Shown here: positions 15,113-19,285 of the stretch, piece after piece | Numbering within the stretch: the first letter of the stretch is position 1 | Layout of the letters: each line of letters begins with the position of its first letter | IMG/VR virus record: IMGVR_UViG_3300045611_000155 | Location: 1-26,536 of that record | Direction: 5' to 3' (one strand) | DNA: 26,536 nt | Origin: a virus | Translations under genes and position numbers: made by a program | Notes under the pieces: model-generated | The model's database searches: none | What the model was told of the DNA's origin: nothing | What the model saw: the letters and a program-made list of their open reading frames with translations, nothing else

Positions 15113-15153
15113 AAATAAAATGGCCCACCCCCGGGGTGACCCGGGAATGGGCC
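15113..15153 (-). terminator. Probable intrinsic terminator before the sigma-like gene
   Basis: Read on the minus strand, GGCCCA (15153-15148) pairs with TGGGCC (15127-15122), and an inner CCCGG/CCGGG pair closes the loop. ATTTTATTTAT follows directly. The long GC stem plus T-rich tail is a good rho-independent terminator for the middle operon. It ends only a few bases before the ATG at 15112, so expression of that gene would need read-through or antitermination. Confidence 0.6.
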
Positions 15154-15178
15154 TCACGCCTAATCGTGTCGGCTGCGG

Positions 15179-15328
15179 TTAACCTAGTTTTTCGCGTTTG
15201 TGGATGATGTCGCCGGCCATAATTTTGCCGTCGGTGATTTTGAATTCGACGGTGATGGTGCCGTAGCGGATTTCTTCCGCGCGGCGTTTGAGTTCGTTTA
15301 TTATTATTGCTTGTTTATCTTCGTTCAT
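15179..15328 (-). CDS. DUF2292-like small protein, 49 aa
   Basis: The frame runs from ATG 15328-15326 to TAA 15181-15179 and reads as an N-terminal helix (IIINELKRRAEEIRYG) followed by TITVEFKITDGKIMAGD and a basic end. The pattern helix, IRYG, TxTVxxxDGKI is like small DUF2292 proteins, whose function is unknown. Its start overlaps the last 14 bases of the upstream gene in another frame, so translation is probably coupled; there is no separate strong ribosome site. Confidence 0.6.
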   Translation of the reverse strand: MNEDKQAIIINELKRRAEEIRYGTITVEFKITDGKIMAGDIIHKREKLG

Positions 15329-15446
15329 GCTGAGGCTTCGGCTGTTTTATTAATAGTTTGCTGGCCAGCCGGAACTTCTCCTTCTCCGGGAGCGCGGCCA
15401 GGATCTCTTCGTGGGTCAGTTCTTTTTTACAATGGGGGCATTTCAT
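15315..15446 (-). CDS. Small CPHC zinc-type protein, 43 aa
   Basis: The frame starts at ATG 15446-15444 after GGAGAGATTGAG and ends at TAA 15317-15315. It reads MKCPHCKKELTHEEILAALP, then KEKFRLASKLLIKQPKPQHE. Only one CxxC is present, so a full zinc ribbon would need dimerisation or the nearby His residues. A nine-codon frame (15472-15443) bridges from the upstream stop to this start by ATGA overlaps at both ends, suggesting re-initiation. No specific role is known. Confidence 0.6.
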   Translation of the reverse strand: MKCPHCKKELTHEEILAALPEKEKFRLASKLLIKQPKPQHERR

Positions 15447-15468
15447 CTCAATCTCTCCAGTATGTCCT

Positions 15469-15750
15469 TCATCTCTCTAGTAATCCTTTTTCGTATGCGT
15501 CTTTTATAAATTTATGGTCAACAATAGCATATCCTTTTGAAGCCAATGTTTTTAGTATCTCATTTGTTTTTATTGGTTTATCTTCGCCCAAAACCTCTCC
15601 TATAATCTCCTGGGCAGTAGCACAATCAAAACACCAACCTATTCTTGTTTCTGCTTTTGGGTCGCCACAACATTTGCAACCCTGTCCTGGATGTGCATCA
15701 ACCCATATAAACTTTGGTTCTGATACTGAACAAGTTTGTCTTTCTTTCAT
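15469..15750 (-). CDS. Hypothetical Cys-rich protein, 93 aa
   Basis: The protein has CKCC near residues 25-28 and CFDC near 40-43, a four-Cys arrangement likely to bind zinc. A C-terminal helical half follows (KTNEILKTLASKGYAIVDHK), which resembles a small winged-helix-like or alpha-helical domain. AAAGGAGGGGTAG directly precedes the ATG, within the stop region of the RyR-domain gene, so the two are coupled. No family is recognised. Confidence 0.7.
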   Translation of the reverse strand: MKERQTCSVSEPKFIWVDAHPGQGCKCCGDPKAETRIGWCFDCATAQEIIGEVLGEDKPIKTNEILKTLASKGYAIVDHKFIKDAYEKGLLER

Positions 15751-16275
15751 CTACCCCTCCTTTGTTAGGTTGGTTAGTATGTCTTTCAATAAATTTTTTG
15801 TAAGCCAAACAAATGATAAGAATATGGCATCCTTATCTTTTTCATCTTGAGGAAGTTTTTCATAAGGAACCATATCGGGGTGTGTTTTTGCAACAACATC
15901 TCTTGTTGTTCCATATTTCCAGCCCATTCTAATATAGGCATCCATCCAACTATTGTGTGCTTCTTCGGGAGTTGGTAATTTATCAATTGATAAATAATCC
16001 GTAATAATTTTACTGAATTGTTTTTTGAACTTTTCGTCTCGTTCTTCCCACTTTTCTGGAACAATGGAACGATTAGACCACTCCGCTTCTATACGAGTTG
16101 CTTCATAAAGTGATTGTGTTATCTTCTCCTTCGGCACGACCTCTTCCTTGAACCATTGGAGGATGGCTTTTTTGGCTTCATTAATAGAGCATAATTCTAT
16201 GTAATCTCCTACATTACCCATATTCCCTCTTTGTGCATTTGCTAACCCCTCCAACACTTCCATTAGTTTAGTCAT
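15751..16275 (-). CDS. RyR-domain protein, 174 aa
   Basis: I choose ATG 16275: GGAG lies six bases upstream and the ATG overlaps the TGA of the small gene before it. The frame extends to 16308, but that start has no ribosome site. The C-terminal third carries a RyR (ryanodine receptor) repeat-like domain: EEAHNSWMDAYIRMGWKYG, then KTHPDMVPYEKLPQDEKDKD, with the conserved W, GWxYG, HPxxVPYxxL and the acidic end. RyR domains occur in bacterial and phage proteins without calcium channels and may bind nucleotides or small ligands. The N-terminal 90 residues are helical and unrecognised. No transmembrane segment is seen, so a cytoplasmic role is likely. Confidence 0.8.
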   Translation of the reverse strand: MTKLMEVLEGLANAQRGNMGNVGDYIELCSINEAKKAILQWFKEEVVPKEKITQSLYEATRIEAEWSNRSIVPEKWEERDEKFKKQFSKIITDYLSIDKLPTPEEAHNSWMDAYIRMGWKYGTTRDVVAKTHPDMVPYEKLPQDEKDKDAIFLSFVWLTKNLLKDILTNLTKEG

Positions 16276-16373
16276 TTGGACTCCTTGAGTTTCCTTGCTC
16301 TCAACCATTGCTTGTAGGGTTTTTCTGATTTCTTTATTGATAACCTATGCCTTCCTTTTGAGCGACTTCCCAT
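16272..16373 (-). CDS. Very small basic protein, 33 aa
   Basis: ATG 16373-16371 is preceded by AAAAGGAGGGGAG, and TGA 16274-16272 overlaps the next start as ATGA. The sequence is MGSRSKGRHRLSIKKSEKPY, then KQWLRARKLKESK. Nearly half the residues are Lys, Arg or His, fitting RNA or DNA binding. Strong ribosome site and tight coupling argue that it is translated. It may also serve mainly to couple the RyR-domain gene. Confidence 0.6.
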   Translation of the reverse strand: MGSRSKGRHRLSIKKSEKPYKQWLRARKLKESK

Positions 16374-16387
16374 CTCCCCTCCTTTTA

Positions 16388-16429
16388 GTTACCCAACAAA
16401 CAACCGGTTAACATCTTTTGTTGGTTAAC
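16388..16429 (-). promoter_or_regulatory. Stem-loop in the leader between two tiny genes
   Basis: The arms GTTACCCAACAAA (16388-16400) and TTTGTTGGTTAAC (16417-16429) pair at 12 of 13 positions around a 16-base loop. The stop codon of the 15-codon frame at 16408-16455 falls in the loop. The downstream arm lies about 15 bases before the ribosome site of the gene at 16373. A translating ribosome on the small frame would cover this structure, as in leader-peptide control; that function is inference. Confidence 0.45.
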
Positions 16430-16455
16430 GCCTCCACACATTCCTTAATCTCCAT
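16408..16455 (-). CDS. Micro-frame with strong ribosome site, 15 aa
   Basis: AAGGAGGTCGCAG leads directly into ATG 16455-16453. The frame reads MEIKECVEALTNKRC and ends at TAA 16410-16408. AAGGAGGT is among the best ribosome sites in the window, unusual for so short a frame. It may be a leader peptide controlling the stem-loop at 16388-16429, or a true small protein. Confidence 0.4.
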   Translation of the reverse strand: MEIKECVEALTNKRC

Positions 16456-16466
16456 CTGCGACCTCC

Positions 16467-16931
16467 TTATATTATTATTTCCTTATTTTTATATCCTCGG
16501 CGATAATAAACACAGCCCATCTGAAATCCAAACTGGGGAAATTCTTTCGGTGTGTCTAAACAAAGTATCTCCTTTATCCCAAATCCCGAATCCTTAATAT
16601 CCCGTAATCGTGCCCTATAAAAAGTAGCATTAACGAGTTGTAAAAATACTATGTTATCTGCTACTGACATTGACTTTTTTAAGAAATCCCTATATTTTGA
16701 ATAAGGTGGGTTAGTTATTACCCAATCCCAATGTCCTTCTATAGTAAGAAAATCTCTTCCTTTGTCTATCTCACACCAATCAGCCTGCATAACCTTAAGA
16801 AAATTCCCGCTACCACAACAAGGTTCTAAAATTCTACCCGACGGCTTGAAATGTTCTACTATCTGTTTACATAAATAAACAGGTGTCATCACTCTGTCAT
16901 TACCATTTTTACTTGCAATTGCTCTACCCAT
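16467..16931 (-). CDS. DNA methyltransferase (NPPY type), 154 aa
   Basis: The protein has SAM motif I RILEPCCGSGNFL at residues 33-45 and catalytic motif IV WVITNPPYSKY at 70-80, the NPPY form of N6-adenine or N4-cytosine DNA methyltransferases. It is short and lacks an obvious target-recognition domain, so specificity may be low or supplied by loops. MTPVYLCKQIVEHFKPSGRI resembles the start of Dam- or EcoRI-like enzymes of phages. AAGGAGGGCAGA precedes the ATG, 17 bases after the tRNA. It likely methylates phage DNA against host restriction. Confidence 0.82.
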   Translation of the reverse strand: MGRAIASKNGNDRVMTPVYLCKQIVEHFKPSGRILEPCCGSGNFLKVMQADWCEIDKGRDFLTIEGHWDWVITNPPYSKYRDFLKKSMSVADNIVFLQLVNATFYRARLRDIKDSGFGIKEILCLDTPKEFPQFGFQMGCVYYRRGYKNKEIII

Positions 16932-16948
16932 TCTGCCCTCCTTATTAG

Positions 16949-17020
16949 TGGGGCTGTAAGGACTTGAACCTTAACCTGTGGTTCTACAGACCAGCGTGCT
17001 GCCGCTAACACTTCAGCCCC
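16949..17020 (-). tRNA. tRNA with probable anticodon GUA (Tyr-like)
   Basis: On the minus strand a 72-base cloverleaf can be drawn. The acceptor is GGGGCTG/CAGCCCC with discriminator A. The D-arm is GTGT/GCAC with an 8-base loop containing GG, the anticodon loop is CTGTAGA, and the T-arm is TAAGG-TTCAAGT-CCTTA. The anticodon stem has four good pairs plus a C-C mismatch at the top, and position 37 is G. The loop gives GUA, which reads Tyr codons. The variable loop is only about four bases, whereas bacterial tRNA-Tyr normally has a long one, so the identity is less certain than the fold. CCA is not encoded. Confidence 0.75.
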
Positions 17021-17441
17021 ATTTTATTTATCCATGACCATAGCCAGAGTCAGGGTGGGGACAATTTGTCACCCCCCTTTCTGAACCATAGCCAGAACCA
17101 GAGTTAATTATTCTTGCCATATTTACAGGGGCTGGTAGTAATCTTAATTTCCTACGAGCTTTGTAACGAGGCATACTTTTTATGGCTTTGGCTATTCTGA
17201 TTGGCTACCACACTATCCTTTGCCTTCGTATCTCTGTCTCCGATTCCACGGATTAACACAGCCCCATATTTACAGGGTAGCTTGGCAGGATTTGAACCTG
17301 CTTGCGGAGTGTGTTATGGTCATTTACCACACATAATAGGGTTTTCAATCCTCACCAAGTTTGCAATAGCCCTATTTATCCACTTTAGTTTGAGGTTTCC
17401 TCCATAGCGTTTTCGCAGAACGCCACAAGCTACCCCTTTAG
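17021..17441 (-). other. Non-coding, RNA-like gap with short repeats
   Basis: About 420 bases between the tRNA and the gene at 17442 hold no secure protein gene. Inside are an inverted pair GGGGCTG/CAGCCCC (17128-17134 and 17259-17265) that repeats the tRNA's acceptor arms 138 bases apart, and the 14-mer CCATATTTACAGGG at 17117 and 17264. The T-arm-bearing element at 17275-17435 also lies here. A 48-codon frame (17174-17028) containing SGSGYG and DSGYGHG and a 35-codon GTG frame (17259-17152) exist, but neither has a convincing ribosome site. The region looks like remodelled tRNA-gene sequence or an RNA gene cluster. Confidence 0.5.
17275..17435 (-). ncRNA. Unclassified structured RNA candidate with a tRNA-like T-arm
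   Basis: The minus strand starts GGGTAGCTTG and ends CAAGCTACCC, a perfect ten-pair terminal stem enclosing 141 bases. Directly before the 3' arm is a complete T-arm, GCAGG-TTCAAAT-CCTGC, with the TTCRANY loop. Inside are further helices: GCGTT/AACGC, GAGG/CCTC, AATAGGG/CCCTATT (seven pairs) and TTATG/CATAA. No D-arm or anticodon arm can be placed, and the element is too short for a normal tmRNA, whose conserved 5' sequence is absent. It may be a tRNA broken by insertion, a tRNA-like regulatory RNA, or chance pairing. Confidence 0.4.
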
Positions 17442-17900
17442 TTATTCCGTTACTTCTTCGTTAATAATCTCTACTTCACCATCCTTATTCTTGCGGGTTT
17501 TCCTTACCTGTCCGATTATGTTCACTATCTTGTCCACATCAGCAACCGCTAAACCAGCACTTTTAATAACTGAACCGGCGTCAACCTCAAGCAAAACATC
17601 TTCTATGTTATCAGCAATTACTATCTTGTCTAAAAGCATCTTTTTCTCTTTTGGGTCTATAAGTATTACCTGAAATAAACCTCTCTTGTTTTTGTCTATA
17701 GCCATTTTCTTCTCCTTTTTGGGTTCTGCTACTTTACGTTCTGTTAGTATGTTAAATGCTTGCTGGTTATCATAATACTGCCAACCGCCACCTGTTACCT
17801 GACCTAATGCTAAATTGCTGCCAGATGTATAGTTTATTGAATAATTAGTATTATCATTCACGCATACTGCTCCTAAACTTGTGTTCTGATATTGGTTCAT
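17442..17900 (-). CDS. Hypothetical protein, 152 aa, with a possible internal start
   Basis: The gene starts at ATG 17900 after AAGGAGGTGAAAAG. The first 55 residues are Asn/Tyr/Gly/Ser-rich and low in complexity (NQYQNTSLGAVCVNDNTNYS). A Lys/Glu linker follows, then an alpha/beta domain (GLFQVILIDPKEKKMLLDKI, VIKSAGLAVADVDKIVNIIG). At codon 66 a second ATG has its own AAGGAG six bases upstream, so an 87-residue form (MAIDKNKRGLFQ...) may also be made. The two parts differ sharply in composition. No family is recognised. Confidence 0.65.
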   Translation of the reverse strand: MNQYQNTSLGAVCVNDNTNYSINYTSGSNLALGQVTGGGWQYYDNQQAFNILTERKVAEPKKEKKMAIDKNKRGLFQVILIDPKEKKMLLDKIVIADNIEDVLLEVDAGSVIKSAGLAVADVDKIVNIIGQVRKTRKNKDGEVEIINEEVTE

Positions 17901-17927
17901 CTTTTCACCTCCTTTCTCACTTTTAAT

Positions 17928-18335
17928 CTAACCCCCCTTTAGTTCTTCTAAAACCTTTAACTTGGTTTGTAAGTCAGATATAATCTGTTCTAATTCTATG
18001 ATAGTGAATTTATGTGTCTTTTCCGCCCGAACCCTTAACTCTGCTATCGTAGCCTCGCCATACTCTGCGATAAGCCTTTCTGCGTAGACTCCAAGATTGC
18101 CGGATAAAAACTTGTTACACCTTACACACTGACAATGTATATTTATTGGGTCAAAATCAAGGCAGTCTTCATGTATGTAATGACCGGCGTTCTGCTCTTT
18201 CCAGTGCTTTCTTGCCCCGCAGGTAAAACAGATACCCTTCTCCGACCTTCTGACAAGTTCAGAGTGGAGTTTCCAAGCCTTCTTGCGGAGTGCCGTAGTG
18301 GATTTATGCTTAATCTTCTTAATCTTCTTGCTCAA
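17928..18335 (-). CDS. ninG: NinG-like recombination protein
   Basis: The 135-residue protein matches the lambda NinG/Rap family: a basic N-terminus, CFTCG at residues 36-40, NAGHYIHEDCLDFDPINIHC around 49-68, CVRCNKFLSG, and GVYAERLIAEYGE. Lambda Rap is a structure-specific nuclease that resolves recombination intermediates and aids RecA-independent exchange. The HNH-like zinc fold is retained here. The start is TTG 18335, with AGGAGAG upstream, and it overlaps the MT-A70 gene stop as TTGA. It belongs with the RecT/exonuclease set upstream. Confidence 0.85.
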   Translation of the reverse strand: MSKKIKKIKHKSTTALRKKAWKLHSELVRRSEKGICFTCGARKHWKEQNAGHYIHEDCLDFDPINIHCQCVRCNKFLSGNLGVYAERLIAEYGEATIAELRVRAEKTHKFTIIELEQIISDLQTKLKVLEELKGG

Positions 18336-18880
18336 GACTTCTCTCCTAAATTAATATCGCTCTCTACTTCGTTTCCCCAGACATCCCAGCCTTCGGTCTT
18401 CTGGCGGGCAAAGAGTTCTATACGAGGCAGATCGCCCATCAGTTCTACAATACGATTTCTTGTGTCAGCGGGTTTTTGAGAGTGTCTTTCTACTGGTGTA
18501 TCAATAACACTATGCACGCCTGCAGATATTCTTTTAGGATTTCCCTTGGTTGCCAATAAACAAAGTTCGGCATTTGCCCTTGTCCAATATCCCATACCCC
18601 AAAACCAAGAAGATGACTTTTTGTTCCTCTTAACCCAAGTAAAAGCCACAGTCTTAAATTGAAATCCCCAAGCCTCAATAACCTCCAATGCTTCTTTTAT
18701 CGTTGGCATAGTAGTCCAAAGAAATAATATACAATTTTTCTCAGTAGGAATACAAAGATTTTTAATATCTTCTAAGTTCATTCGTTTATAGTGTAGTGGT
18801 CTAATTTTGGAATAGTTTTTTTCTGACCATACCTTAAATTTCCACGGCGGGTCGGCATAGATTATCTGGTATTTTTTCAT
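18332..18880 (-). CDS. MT-A70-like N6-adenine methyltransferase
   Basis: The protein starts MKKYQIIYADPPWKFKVW, with the DPPW catalytic motif at residues 10-13. It continues with the MT-A70 pattern: NCILFLWTTMPTIKEALEVI, GFQFKTVAFTWVKRNKK, FWGMGYWTRANAELCLLATK, HSVIDTPVERHSQKPAD and RIELFARQKTEGWDVWGNE. Length (182 aa) is normal for phage MT-A70 enzymes such as phage-type DNA adenine methyltransferases. It likely modifies phage DNA. The ATG lies after AAGGGGTAGCTTGTT, a leader whose 14 bases recur exactly at 17425-17438. Confidence 0.92.
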   Translation of the reverse strand: MKKYQIIYADPPWKFKVWSEKNYSKIRPLHYKRMNLEDIKNLCIPTEKNCILFLWTTMPTIKEALEVIEAWGFQFKTVAFTWVKRNKKSSSWFWGMGYWTRANAELCLLATKGNPKRISAGVHSVIDTPVERHSQKPADTRNRIVELMGDLPRIELFARQKTEGWDVWGNEVESDINLGEKS

Positions 18881-18893
18881 AACAAGCTACCCC

Positions 18894-19037
18894 TTATTTC
18901 ATCCCCCACAAAACACTCACCTGCAATATCACCGCCCCGGCCCAATAAAGCGCCCGCGGCCAGTTACGCTCCCAGAGGCACGCACTCAGGATGACTGCGT
19001 ATTGGATGAGGAGGAAGCGCATGAGCCAGGTGCTCAT
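18894..19037 (-). CDS. Small membrane protein, 47 aa
   Basis: ATG 19037-19035 overlaps the TGA of the upstream gene as ATGA, and TAA is at 18896-18894. The sequence has two hydrophobic segments, MRFLLIQYAVILSACLW and YWAGAVILQVSVLWGM, separated by ERNWPRAL. This hairpin with a short basic turn is like very small class II holins or other phage inner-membrane proteins. Its position among replication genes does not favour lysis specifically. Function is unassigned. Confidence 0.65.
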   Translation of the reverse strand: MSTWLMRFLLIQYAVILSACLWERNWPRALYWAGAVILQVSVLWGMK

Positions 19038-19285
19038 ATTCCTACTACCTGGGCATCGAAGATATTGATGCAACTGAGCACGTTTTGGGGTAGGAGGTCC
19101 TGGGATACTAGTTCCTTCACGATCGCCCCTCTACGGGCCTCTGGAAGCGAATTCCAGGCCCTTTTTTTGGCACTATCGGCCAAAGCCAGCAATTTGCGCT
19201 GTTTGGCCGGCAATTCCTCCCTGGCTGCCCAAACCCGGTTGGCCAGCCATTCCTTATAAATCTGTATAAAGTCCAACTCTTCCAC
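19034..19285 (-). CDS. Hypothetical helical protein, 83 aa
   Basis: The start is GTG 19285 after AGGAAGGAGGATCTT, and the first 32 bases overlap the replication gene's end. The protein is helical and charged (FIQIYKEWLANRVWAAREEL, KQRKLLALADSAKKRAWNSL), ending in LSCINIFDAQVVGI. No family is recognised. Coupling to the primase-helicase upstream and the membrane protein downstream suggests co-expression with replication. Confidence 0.7.
   Translation of the reverse strand: MEELDFIQIYKEWLANRVWAAREELPAKQRKLLALADSAKKRAWNSLPEARRGAIVKELVSQDLLPQNVLSCINIFDAQVVGI

Noticed and set aside
15200-15850. Plus-strand open frame of 216 codons
   Set aside because: It lies antisense to three minus-strand genes with good ribosome sites; its sequence has no recognisable domain and no ribosome site.
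17028-17174. Minus-strand frame of 48 codons with SGSGYG and DSGYGHG
   Set aside because: No ribosome site, and it spans one copy of the 14-base repeat and one arm of the acceptor-like pair; kept only as a remark under the RNA-like gap.
17201-17407. Plus-strand frame of 68 codons
   Set aside because: It reads through the T-arm on the opposite strand (giving the telltale AGFEPA) and has no ribosome site.
17275-17435. Interpretation as a tmRNA
   Set aside because: The conserved tmRNA 5' sequence is missing, the length is too small and no tag ending in a typical Ala-rich tail is present.
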